A stretch of 64,000 nucleotides of DNA from Lachnospiraceae bacterium (GTDB lineage: Bacteria; Bacillota; Clostridia; Lachnospirales; Lachnospiraceae), in NCBI GenBank assembly GCA_028692395.1, contig JAQUXP010000005.1:34772-98771 (forward strand). The letters run 5' to 3'. Position numbers and translations under genes: made by a program. Of this stretch, positions 38,355-48,135 are shown one piece after another. Positions within the stretch are counted from its first letter, which is position 1; each line of letters starts with the position of its first letter. The notes under the pieces are model-generated. The model made no database searches and was not told where the DNA came from. It worked only from the letters and a program-made list of their open reading frames with translations.

Positions 38355-39725
38355 ATGTCTAAAACACAACAGTCTAATCCCCTTGGAACAGAGTCAGTTT
38401 CCCGTCTTATGATGAAATTTGCAGTTCCAAGTATCATTGCCATGCTGGTCGGTGCCCTTTACAACATCGTAGACCAGCTTTTTATCGGTCAGGCCGTGGG
38501 AACCCTGGGAAATGCCGCTACCAATATCGCATTTCCACTTTCTACCTCCTGCATTGCCCTGGCACTGCTCTTCGGCATCGGCGGAGCATCCTGCTTTAAC
38601 CTCAGCATGGGGCGAGGTGAAAAGGAAAAGGCCGGATTTTTTGTAGGAAATGCTACTGCTCTGCTTGTCATCAGCGGTGTTGCACTGACTTTGATCACAC
38701 AGGTTTTTTTGACTCCCATGTTAATAGGATTCGGGTCACCGGATGATGTACTTCCCTATGCCCAGACCTATGTCCGGATTACTTCCATCGGTTTCCCCTT
38801 CCTGCTTTTGACTATTGGCGGCGGACATCTGATCCGCGCAGACGGAAGCCCCCGCATGACCATGATCTGCAACATAGCAGGTGCTGTTATCAACACGATA
38901 TTGGATGCTGTCTTTGTCCTTGGTATGGATCTTGGCATGGCAGGTGCTGCTTACGCAACCATTATCGGTCAGATTATCTCTGCCATTATGGTCATCTGTT
39001 ATATGCGGCATTGCCGCACTGTGGCACTGGAAGCGAAACATTTTCGTCTCCGCTGGTCCTGCATCCGGGAAATCTCTTCTATCGGTATGGCATCCTGCGT
39101 AAACCAGCTGGCCATGATGGTTGTTCAGATTGTCCTAAATAATTCTCTGCGCCATTATGGCATGCTGTCCCCTTATGGTGCTGCTATTCCACTGGCGTGT
39201 TCCGGCATTGTGATGAAGGTCAGCCAGCTGTTCTTCTCTGTCGTTATCGGACTCAGCCAGGGAAGTCAGCCCATCGAGAGCTTTAACTACGGTGCCAGAC
39301 GGTACGACCGGGTGCGGGAAGCTTACAAGCTTGCCAGTATTGCAGGCGGCGCCATCTCGATCTTCGCCTTTGCTCTGTTCCAGCTGTTTCCCCATCAGAT
39401 TATCTCACTGTTCGGAAGCGGAACAGAAAGCTACTATCAATTCGGTATCAGTTATTTTCGGATATTCCTGTTATTTACCGGACTGAACTTTGTGCAGCCT
39501 ATTACTTCAACCTTTTTTACTTCCATTGGAAAATCTGGAAAGGGTGTCTTTCTGGCACTTACAAGACAGATCCTGTTCCTGCTGCCACTTGTGATCCTGT
39601 TCCCCCTGATCTGGGGAATCGATGGCATCCTTTACGCCGGACCAACTGCCGATCTGCTGGCATTCGTCATCGCAGTCATCATGGCTGTTCAGGAGTTCCG
39701 TCTGATGAAGCCGCTTCCCCGCTGA
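38355..39725 (+). CDS. MATE family efflux transporter
   Basis: A 456-residue cation-coupled multidrug/metabolite exporter with 12 predicted helices. It begins MSKTQQSNPLGTESVSRLMMKFAVPSIIAMLVGAL (quoted in part), typical of Firmicutes MATE proteins of the MepA/DinF-related group, with DQLFIGQAVG in helix 2 and GLSQGSQPIESFNYGA in the second half. The start at 38355 gives seven bases to AGGAG; an ATG at 38349 abuts that site and is rejected. The substrate cannot be predicted. Its 3' end overlaps the convergent EamA gene by 47 bp. Confidence 0.92.
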   Translation: MSKTQQSNPLGTESVSRLMMKFAVPSIIAMLVGALYNIVDQLFIGQAVGTLGNAATNIAFPLSTSCIALALLFGIGGASCFNLSMGRGEKEKAGFFVGNATALLVISGVALTLITQVFLTPMLIGFGSPDDVLPYAQTYVRITSIGFPFLLLTIGGGHLIRADGSPRMTMICNIAGAVINTILDAVFVLGMDLGMAGAAYATIIGQIISAIMVICYMRHCRTVALEAKHFRLRWSCIREISSIGMASCVNQLAMMVVQIVLNNSLRHYGMLSPYGAAIPLACSGIVMKVSQLFFSVVIGLSQGSQPIESFNYGARRYDRVREAYKLASIAGGAISIFAFALFQLFPHQIISLFGSGTESYYQFGISYFRIFLLFTGLNFVQPITSTFFTSIGKSGKGVFLALTRQILFLLPLVILFPLIWGIDGILYAGPTADLLAFVIAVIMAVQEFRLMKPLPR

Positions 39726-40626
39726 TGGGATGCGCTTCCTGGACTTGAGGACAGTGGCCCTGGCCCACGCTATCCGCTCTGGCGATATACTTCCACTTAA
39801 AGACAGCACTTCCGATGATAATAACATAGCCGATAACGCTTAGAATATCCGGTATCTGTTCTAAAAATACAAACCCAAGAAGCGCCGCGAACAAAACCTG
39901 TGTATAATCAAACACAGAGATTTCCTTCGCCGGCGCTTTTGTATAGGCAGTTGTGATACAAAGCTGCCCGCCCATGGCGGAAAACCCTGCCGCCACAAGG
40001 TAAAGCAGCTGGATCGGCTTCATGGGTTGATATTGCAGAAGAAAGAACGGCAGCGTTACCAGACTGGAAAACAGCGAAAAGAACATAACGATAACCGGTC
40101 CACGCTCCCCCTGGTTTCCCAGCTTTCTGACAAAGGTGTAGGCAACTCCTGCTCCCAGTCCTCCCAAAACACCCACCAGAGCATACACAAACTCCACATG
40201 AAAAGAAGGCTTTACCACAAAAAGTGCCCCGGCAAAAGCTGCCGCTACTGCCGCCCATTCTACCTTATTTGCCTTTTCCTTTAAAAGAAAATACGAAAAT
40301 ATAATGGCAAAAAACGGAGAAAGCTTGTTCAGAATATTGGCATCTGCAATATTCATCTTATCCACCGCATAAAAGTTACTGATCAAACCCACAGTTCCGC
40401 AGATACTGCGCATGAACAGCCCCGGCCAGCTTCCCTTTTGGATATGAAATCCTTCCCGGCTTCGCATAAGAATACCAAAAGACACCACCGCCGCAACTGC
40501 ATTTCTAAAAAATGCCTTCTGCATCGTTGGCAAATCTCCCGCTATCCGCACAAAAAATGTCATCAGTGCGAAAAAAAATCCCGCCATAATAATAAATAGA
40601 ATTCCCTGATTCTTCTGTTTTAACAT
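39679..40626 (-). CDS. EamA/RhaT family transporter (DMT superfamily)
   Basis: A 315-residue membrane protein with ten predicted helices in two EamA repeats (first FFFALMTFFVRIAGDLPTMQ, second GLGAGVAYTFVRKLG), a drug/metabolite transporter architecture. The N-terminus MLKQKNQGILF is behind GGGGTG. The C-terminal about 25 residues after the last helix are hydrophilic and are encoded in the 47-bp stretch shared antisense with the end of the MATE gene. The substrate is unknown. Confidence 0.9.
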   Translation of the reverse strand: MLKQKNQGILFIIMAGFFFALMTFFVRIAGDLPTMQKAFFRNAVAAVVSFGILMRSREGFHIQKGSWPGLFMRSICGTVGLISNFYAVDKMNIADANILNKLSPFFAIIFSYFLLKEKANKVEWAAVAAAFAGALFVVKPSFHVEFVYALVGVLGGLGAGVAYTFVRKLGNQGERGPVIVMFFSLFSSLVTLPFFLLQYQPMKPIQLLYLVAAGFSAMGGQLCITTAYTKAPAKEISVFDYTQVLFAALLGFVFLEQIPDILSVIGYVIIIGSAVFKWKYIARADSVGQGHCPQVQEAHPISGEAASSDGTPEQP

Positions 40627-40856
40627 CCCTGCACCCCTTCTATGCCTAGTCCATCCCCCGTGCTATTACTGTGTATAACCTCTCTATCACTTAAGAACTT
40701 ATTATCTCTAGTTAAGTTTTTCAACACAGAGTAAAATTACAGATCACCTTTTTGGGACACCAAAACATATCCAACCACACTAACTTTGCACTTCACAAAA
40801 TCCACCATTAAACAAACATCTGTCGAAAATACACATATTAAATTCTATCTCAGCAA

Positions 40857-41606
40857 TCAATCTTTTCTACACAAATCGTCTAGATTATAAATAACATTTT
40901 TATCTAGTTCTTCCATTATGTAATTTCCCTTTTTCCAGAAGCACCTTATTCCCTTAGCAGTTTCAAAACAAGTTATTAACTTACATTTATCACCGTCTAT
41001 CTCTAATGCTGCACCATTATCAAGTGCTAATGCTGGAATTTTATATGTCGTTTTCATCATTTTCTTTAAACTTGGTTGCCTAGCCACTTCTTTATCATAA
41101 TGTGGACATAACAATAAATTCACAAAACCCAATCCTCTTACTCTTATCATATCAGAATCTTCATCATTCATCTTTCTTGAATCCGAATTTCCAGAATTAC
41201 ACCAACAAATTGCACCAGCACTAACTCCACATAAAACCTTATCTTTTATCAATGCTTCTTCTAGCAAAATATCAATTTTATATTTACGAAAGCTCTTCAT
41301 CATTTTCAATGTATTTCCTCCGCCAACATAAATTATATCAGCCCAATCAAATTTTTGTTTCATGATTTCATAATTATGTAAATCCTCTATTTTAATTCTA
41401 TCTGTATTACATTTCCACATATCTTTATATACTTTTTTCATAACATCATAGTATAACTCTGGAATCAAACTTCCCATTGCAATAAGTAAATAGTTAGGCT
41501 TTTTCTTCCCAGTGAGCCTTATTATTTCTTTATCAAAAATCTCAGTTTCATAATGAGTGCCTGGACGTCCACATTCACCACCACCAATAAGTACAAACTT
41601 TCCCAT
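40857..41606 (-). CDS. Peptidase E-like protein (peptidase family S51)
   Basis: A 249-residue protein with the S51 fold: KFVLIGGGECGRPG at the N-terminus, IIYVGGGNTLKMM and the nucleophile motif CGVSAGAICWCNSG with the catalytic Ser. Peptidase E cleaves N-terminal Asp dipeptides; this group is diverse and includes proteins of unknown activity. The start at 41606 (MGKFVLIGGG) lies behind AAGGAG; the open frame extends 29 codons upstream but through AT-rich DNA without a site. The gene and the flanks from about 40.7 to 42.1 kb are distinctly AT-richer than the neighbours, with AAA/AAT/ATA-rich codons, suggesting recent acquisition. Confidence 0.82.
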   Translation of the reverse strand: MGKFVLIGGGECGRPGTHYETEIFDKEIIRLTGKKKPNYLLIAMGSLIPELYYDVMKKVYKDMWKCNTDRIKIEDLHNYEIMKQKFDWADIIYVGGGNTLKMMKSFRKYKIDILLEEALIKDKVLCGVSAGAICWCNSGNSDSRKMNDEDSDMIRVRGLGFVNLLLCPHYDKEVARQPSLKKMMKTTYKIPALALDNGAALEIDGDKCKLITCFETAKGIRCFWKKGNYIMEELDKNVIYNLDDLCRKD

Positions 41607-41693
41607 ATTATTAATTTCTCCTTTTGTAGTCTTAATTTCAATTTTATGTTTGTATTTCCAGCAATCATCCACAGTTTCCATACAATCTGCCAT

Positions 41694-42131
41694 AATAACA
41701 CATAAATAATTAACCCATGCAGATAAAAACTGGTATCCACCATCTTAATTATAATGGTCTGGATATAAATCAAGCAAAATGGTCTAATATCCATCTCTCA
41801 TACTCACGAAACACCTTTTTGATAAACTCACCACATTACAACACAAAAATATTACTCCTTTAAAATAACAAAAGGCTATTTTTCTTGTACTACCTAAACA
41901 AAAACAATAGTAACTATTATTTAATCAAGAGTAGCATATGTGTACAATCAACTAATATACATACTTTTATCTATTATACCACTCAGCCTGAGCATTCCAT
42001 AGTTCTGCGTATTTAACGAACCCCCATCTTTCCTTCCTGCTTTTCCACATTTTTATCGGAAGGATGGCGATTTATGCCTAACTATGCTATAGTATAGTAA
42101 TACAAAAGGTAACAATTCAGGAGGTATAGCA
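41694..42131. other. AT-rich intergenic region without a supported gene
   Basis: About 440 bp between the peptidase E-like gene and the phosphatidyltransferase gene. No reading frame with a ribosome binding site was found. The last 25 bp hold GTAACAATTCAG, a half copy of the 27-nt palindrome, and the AGGAGG site of the next gene. Possible TATAGT -10 boxes lie at 42088-42099, without a convincing -35 box. Confidence 0.6.
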
Positions 42132-42695
42132 ATGGAAGAAAAACGCAGTAAAAAAATTATAACAATCCCAAATATTCTCAGCATGTTCCGTTTTGTTCTG
42201 GCATTTTTATTCGCTTATGTATATCTGCATGCCACTACGACGAAAGAATATTATATTGCTGCACTCATTATCGTCATATCCGGTCTTACCGATGTGATAG
42301 ACGGAAAGATTGCACGCCATTTTCATATGATCTCAGAGCTGGGAAAGATACTGGATCCTGTAGCTGACAAGTTCACTCAGGGAATTGTAGCACTTTGTCT
42401 CATCAAAAGGTTCCCCTGGATGCTGGCACTTTTTATCCTGTTCATTCTGAAGGAAAGCTACATGGCGATCCGAGGCATCATGGTACTGAAAAGCACCGGA
42501 CAGAACTCCGGAGCTCTCTGGTTTGGAAAACTGAATACCGTAGTACTCTATGTTGTCCTGTTTTTCCTGCTTGCCATCCCTGATATCCCCATGAACATCG
42601 CCCGTACACTGATCGTTCTGTGCATGTGTATCATGGTCTTCTCCTTCATCATGTACGCCCGCACCTACCATAACCTTCTAAAAAAACATAGATAG
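42132..42695 (+). CDS. CDP-alcohol phosphatidyltransferase (PgsA-like)
   Basis: A 187-residue membrane enzyme of phospholipid synthesis that exchanges CMP of CDP-diacylglycerol for an alcohol, probably glycerol 3-phosphate. The complete family motif DG-x2-AR-x8-G-x3-D-x3-D is present as DGKIARHFHMISELGKILDP followed by VAD (about residues 57-79). Five to six hydrophobic helices are visible. The start has AGGAGG. The short N-terminus (KIITIPNILSMFR) matches PgsA-type proteins, but related cardiolipin synthases of this superfamily share the motif, so the exact acceptor is uncertain. Confidence 0.88.
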   Translation: MEEKRSKKIITIPNILSMFRFVLAFLFAYVYLHATTTKEYYIAALIIVISGLTDVIDGKIARHFHMISELGKILDPVADKFTQGIVALCLIKRFPWMLALFILFILKESYMAIRGIMVLKSTGQNSGALWFGKLNTVVLYVVLFFLLAIPDIPMNIARTLIVLCMCIMVFSFIMYARTYHNLLKKHR

Positions 42696-42706
42696 AAAAT
42701 GCTCAT

Positions 42707-42774
42707 CTAGTACAGCGTCCTTGAGATAACCAGCCTGTATTACTGGTCTGGTTATTTGCGGTACGCTGTACTAG
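42707..42774. terminator. Nested palindrome between convergent genes
   Basis: A perfect 12-bp inverted repeat (CTAGTACAGCGT, 42707-42718; ACGCTGTACTAG, 42763-42774) encloses a second one (ATAACCAG/CTGGTTAT, 42725-42732 and 42748-42755). The stop codon and last codons of the minus-strand hydrolase gene lie inside it. It probably terminates both convergent transcripts, although neither side has a clear T run directly after the stem. Confidence 0.6.
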
Positions 42775-43738
42775 TTTGTTCTATAAAGTCGGCTATGGCT
42801 TTCTCGTATTGTTCCGGGGCAGTCTGGTAACTTCTTGCATGATCTGCACCTTCCACGGTCAACATGGTTTTTGGTGCCGTGCAGGCAGCATATAGCTCCT
42901 GTCCCATATGATAGGGAACAAAATCATCTGCATCTCCATGGATAAACAGATGGGGAAGCTTCGCATGTTTTACAGCGTCTATCGGTGCCGCATCATGGAT
43001 ATCAAAGCCCGCACGGCGCATACAGATTCTGTTCACCGTTGAAATTACCCATTTTCCATGACCTGACGCCAGGTGCTCCATCTGATGAGTGAATTCGTTC
43101 CAGGCGGAGGTATAGCCACAGTCAGCAATCACCCCTGCAACCTGGGGCGGCAGATCCAGTGCCGCAGTCAGCAAAACAGTGGCAGAGCCAAGAGAAATTC
43201 CATGAAGATAGATTCTGGAATCCGCCGGACAGTGATCAGCAAGCCAGTTTGTCCACAGACGCATATCCTTGGACTCCTTTGCTCCGTAGGTCATGTACTT
43301 TCCTTCACTGTCCCCGCAGGCACGCTGATCAATAATCAGATAAGAAGCTCCCCGTCTTCTGTAATAAGACTGAATCATACTAAACTCTCTGGTTCCATGA
43401 TTGCGAAATCCATGTACCGCCAGAAACACTTCTTTGTTTCCCTCTGCACCTTTATAGAAACGTCCCTTTAACTTTATTCCATCCTCTGCAATAATTTCCA
43501 CATAATCACAATCCTGCTTCCGCAGTTTCGCTTCCGCCTGATCAATGGCTTCCCCATAGGGATCTGTGTAATCATCACCGTAGCGTTTCATAAGAAAATC
43601 CGGCAGATTCCACGACTCCCTGGCAATTGCAAAGTGAAACAGCCATTCGCTGACCGTTACTACGCCGGCACCAGCACTGACACCACATACACCCATTGCC
43701 AGTGCGCCCTTTAAAAGACCATGTTTTCTTTTTTTCAT
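42752..43738 (-). CDS. Alpha/beta hydrolase with N-terminal membrane segment
   Basis: A 328-residue serine hydrolase. A basic N-terminus and hydrophobic stretch (about residues 10-33) look like a signal anchor. The alpha/beta fold follows with AVHGFRNHGTREFSM near the oxyanion region, the nucleophile elbow HGISLGSA, a catalytic Asp in LFIHGDADDFVP and a His in EGADHARSY. It belongs to the YfhR/FrsA-like group found in Firmicutes and often annotated only as hydrolase. The last seven codons lie within a nested palindrome. A good GGAGG site precedes the start. Confidence 0.87.
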   Translation of the reverse strand: MKKRKHGLLKGALAMGVCGVSAGAGVVTVSEWLFHFAIARESWNLPDFLMKRYGDDYTDPYGEAIDQAEAKLRKQDCDYVEIIAEDGIKLKGRFYKGAEGNKEVFLAVHGFRNHGTREFSMIQSYYRRRGASYLIIDQRACGDSEGKYMTYGAKESKDMRLWTNWLADHCPADSRIYLHGISLGSATVLLTAALDLPPQVAGVIADCGYTSAWNEFTHQMEHLASGHGKWVISTVNRICMRRAGFDIHDAAPIDAVKHAKLPHLFIHGDADDFVPYHMGQELYAACTAPKTMLTVEGADHARSYQTAPEQYEKAIADFIEQTSTAYRK

Positions 43739-43773
43739 AGTGTCTATTCCTCCGCAGCTATCCTGTTTTTCTG

Positions 43774-46251
43774 TTATGACAACGGATTATCTGCTCTGTA
43801 ACTGATAAATACATTTCCAGCTGACTCAAACCATGTGGTACTGTCATCCATCGCTTTTGCATACAGGCTTTGTGTGTTCATATCATAAAGCCATGTATTA
43901 TACTGGTCATAGCCTGCAATCAATACAGTGCCGCCCTCCGGTGTTTTTGCGATGACCGGATATCCGTGACTGATCTGATACAAAATGCTGGACAGAGGAC
44001 ACCCCGTCATATTCATCACGGTATACCCATCCCCCAGTGCGCCTTGAATGCTGGCCTCATCCAGGGGTGCCATCCGAATCCCCTCTGGAATCTCTGCAGT
44101 GTCCAGTTTTTTGGAGGAATCCTGATTGCCCCGTTCCCATATATACTGCTGTGCCTGATTCAGCACAACACCCATATTGTCATTCGCTGTCTGAATCGCA
44201 TCGCTGACCTTACTGCAGATCTTAAGCAGCGTTCCTCTGGCATATACATAATACCGTTCAGTATCCTGCTTTGGAATGTCAATTGCCAGCACATCCGAAG
44301 TATTATGCTCCACAAATTTTGTAGTCAATGACAACAGGTTCGTGGTCTTGCCTGTCTTGGTAAATGTCAGCAGGATCTGCGTTCCCTTCCGGTCACTTAC
44401 GCTCAGCTTTGTGGAAACTGTCTCCGAATCAGCCTGCACATTATTCATAATATGATCATCCGAGGTCGGAACATATCCACCGTTCTCATCCTTCGCCACA
44501 CGTTTCAGCCCCAGCAGTGTATCCTGTTCCTGAATAGTAATTCCGGTCACGAAGATTCCGTCCTGTGCATATTCCTTCACAACAGTTCCATCAATATTGA
44601 CGATATTCAGCTTGTTCATCCCAAAGGTAACATTTCCTGCAGCATCTGTAACAATGTCTTCATCATTTGCAACACCATAGATGAAGTCCTGGTTGATGAA
44701 TCCAAGAGCCTTTATCTTACGTCCTTCCTCGGCAGTGAGCAGAAGTGTCTTTCCTGTCTCAAGGCTCAGCACCGTAATATGACTGGACTGGTTCTCCTGC
44801 ATCTCATCCATCCATGCCACAGATTCCTGTCCCTTGGATACCACAAAGCAATCGGAAGAAATCTGGTCCTTCAGAATCTTAAAGGAAGCATCCGTCAGAT
44901 TAATCTGATACAGACTGCCCTCGAGATACATATAGAACTGATTCTGCGTACTCACATAAGAAAGTACTGACAGATTCTGCTTCAGCGTCGGGTAAGCACT
45001 GGTACTTGGGATAAATAATTCCTCTTCCGTTACATTGCGCTCAGCGCTGTAATAATAGACTGCACTGCCAACCATACCCTCATGGTCATCAGAATTCATA
45101 TATCCATATACAACAAATGCCACATCACCGGATTCTGCCACACGCACAATCTTGATATCATGCTCCATGTGCTCCGCCCGCTCGTCCACTTCCTCTATGT
45201 TGCGGAAGGTGAAGATTCTTGTACATTTATTGGCACTGCGATTATAGCTCCACAGTTCTCCATTTGCCACAAAGGCTACAATATCCGCTCCCTGATTGCT
45301 GGCATACTGCACATTTTTACTAACCACACCCAGATTGATTCCCGTGGTGGTAAGAACGGAAAGCTCCGGGTCAAAGAACTGGACGGCACTGCGGTCAAAA
45401 TCAAGCAGGATCACCCGATTCTGCGAATAACGCATCCGGTAGGACTCTTTTACTGTATAATATTCGGTCTTTCCATCTGCATCCACCGCACTGATCATAT
45501 ACTCCTGGGAAATCGTGGTGGTGGTTTCATTTACCTCACTGATGGTGGGAACCGGTTTTTTTACAATAGTCGGTGCCATGCTTCCCCATGTTACCTGATC
45601 AAAATTTGAGTGAATCGTAACATTGTTGAAGCTGCTGTTGGACGCTGTAGCATCCGGCTCCAGGGAGGAAGTGATCTCTGTCGCTGCATTATCCTTTGAG
45701 ATGCATTTCTCATAAAATGACTGCACAAAGGTAAGGTAGCTGCCCACATCCAGGCCCGAACGCTGCACCAGCCGTGAATAGTAATACACCGGCTGATCCA
45801 TGCCTTCTATGTTAACGGTAAAGCGGATCAAGTATTCCTGGTTCATCAGGATCGGCTGCTGCAGCTGAAAGGTTGCCTCCTTCAGGCTTCCGTTGTCCTT
45901 CAGGCTCTGAATTCTGGAATTTTCAATCAATTCCGTGCCGTCTGTGGAGGTCACTTCATAGGTCACACTTTTAATCTTTTTTCCATAGTCATTCATCTGA
46001 AACGTTAATTGTCGATCTGTGGAAAGAGGTGTGAGCCCAAAACGCATAGTGGTGCCGTCCATCTCCTGCCGATATCCGTACATCCGGTTTACCATGGTGC
46101 CGGACACATCCATATAGGCCACCGGAAGTGTAGGCGTCCCAAAATCCCGGACATTTTCTGTTTCTCCTCTATTTAGATACAATGCAGCTCCTGTCAATGT
46201 CACAAAAAATATGACCAGGAGTACCGCAACCTTAATCATCCATTTTTTCAT
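43774..46251 (-). CDS. Large membrane-anchored protein, propeller-like, function unknown
   Basis: An 825-residue protein I do not recognise. One N-terminal helix (about residues 5-27) anchors it outside the membrane. Residues about 300-640 contain recurring units in which a hydrophobic strand is followed by polar turns and Trp, Tyr or Ser-Tyr (for example ADIVAFVANGELWSYNR, GSLYQINLTDASFKIL), resembling blades of a beta-propeller. The last about 100 residues (MTGCPLSSILYQISHGYPVIAKT, VLIAGYDQYNTWLYDM) resemble the fold of C39-like peptidases. The predicted nucleophile Cys is replaced or displaced, so activity is doubtful. It lies 35 nt before the hydrolase gene and probably shares its transcript. 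Confidence 0.75.
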   Translation of the reverse strand: MKKWMIKVAVLLVIFFVTLTGAALYLNRGETENVRDFGTPTLPVAYMDVSGTMVNRMYGYRQEMDGTTMRFGLTPLSTDRQLTFQMNDYGKKIKSVTYEVTSTDGTELIENSRIQSLKDNGSLKEATFQLQQPILMNQEYLIRFTVNIEGMDQPVYYYSRLVQRSGLDVGSYLTFVQSFYEKCISKDNAATEITSSLEPDATASNSSFNNVTIHSNFDQVTWGSMAPTIVKKPVPTISEVNETTTTISQEYMISAVDADGKTEYYTVKESYRMRYSQNRVILLDFDRSAVQFFDPELSVLTTTGINLGVVSKNVQYASNQGADIVAFVANGELWSYNRSANKCTRIFTFRNIEEVDERAEHMEHDIKIVRVAESGDVAFVVYGYMNSDDHEGMVGSAVYYYSAERNVTEEELFIPSTSAYPTLKQNLSVLSYVSTQNQFYMYLEGSLYQINLTDASFKILKDQISSDCFVVSKGQESVAWMDEMQENQSSHITVLSLETGKTLLLTAEEGRKIKALGFINQDFIYGVANDEDIVTDAAGNVTFGMNKLNIVNIDGTVVKEYAQDGIFVTGITIQEQDTLLGLKRVAKDENGGYVPTSDDHIMNNVQADSETVSTKLSVSDRKGTQILLTFTKTGKTTNLLSLTTKFVEHNTSDVLAIDIPKQDTERYYVYARGTLLKICSKVSDAIQTANDNMGVVLNQAQQYIWERGNQDSSKKLDTAEIPEGIRMAPLDEASIQGALGDGYTVMNMTGCPLSSILYQISHGYPVIAKTPEGGTVLIAGYDQYNTWLYDMNTQSLYAKAMDDSTTWFESAGNVFISYRADNPLS

Positions 46252-46369
46252 AATTCTCCCCTAATCGTACCCCTAATTATGTCAACCGGCAAATGCCAGT
46301 TAGATCAAATTCTATTGTAATCTTTTTCCTCTTGCAGGGCAACAGGAAAATAAAGTTTTTAGCCCAGCT

Positions 46370-46807
46370 TTATATTTTTTTATAATCTGCACTGAAAATA
46401 CGTATTCCCTGTGAATGGCCACGGTTTTTCTTTCTGCATCTTCTGCAGAACATCTCATTGAACAGGATGACTCCGATCAGATCTCTCATCCCATGGTCTC
46501 TTCGTGCTGCTGCCATCAGCGCTTCTTCGCTGTCTGTCATCGCATCCTCTTTTTGAATCTCTGATTCTATCCTGCGGCACAGATGCTCCATCATCAGTTT
46601 ATCCGGATATTCGTCAAACATCATGCTGCCATCATATTCCATACGATCACAGGCTTCCTCTGCCAGACGCTGAATACGGGCGGCAGTCTGAGAATAAAAT
46701 GACTGCATAACCCTCCGATCCTGCTCCTGCATCCGTTCATCTTCAAACTCCATCAGCGTAAACTGCGGATAAACTCCATAAAAAGGAAGATTTTTTTCTA
46801 CATACAT
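46370..46807 (-). CDS. Hypothetical protein, 145 residues
   Basis: An acidic and Met/Glu/Arg-rich, mostly helical protein without membrane segment. It starts MYVEKNLPFYGVYPQF at 46807, with GGAGAGAAG upstream; codons before this lack a site. The middle (MQSFYSQTAARIQRLAEEACDRMEYDG) resembles a helical bundle, and the C-terminus has CRRCRKKNRGH, a basic cysteine cluster. The domain organisation is not known to me. It is separated by about 120 bp from the 825-residue gene downstream. Confidence 0.7.
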   Translation of the reverse strand: MYVEKNLPFYGVYPQFTLMEFEDERMQEQDRRVMQSFYSQTAARIQRLAEEACDRMEYDGSMMFDEYPDKLMMEHLCRRIESEIQKEDAMTDSEEALMAAARRDHGMRDLIGVILFNEMFCRRCRKKNRGHSQGIRIFSADYKKI

Positions 46808-46959
46808 GAAAATGCTTCTCTCCACTTACTTTCTATACAATATGCCGATCTTCCCTCTTTGCGCTTGCCAAACATCAAAAAAAGGGATAGAATAAAAACC
46901 ATTAAACTATTAAAAGCAACTGTTTTCAGTTCTATTGACTGGAAAAAAAGGAGTTTATT

Positions 46960-48087
<1,128 letters not shown>

Positions 48088-48099
48088 CCATAAGAAAAG

Positions 48100-48135
48100 A
48101 ATAAAAGAAGGTGCTTATAGCGCCTTCTTTTATTC
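48100..48135. terminator. Bidirectional terminator
   Basis: A 14-bp stem with one wobble pair (48101-48114 with 48120-48133) and a 5-nt loop, with A-run and T-run on the two sides. It serves the convergent genes ending at 48087 and 48130 and covers the stop codon of the latter. Confidence 0.88.
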
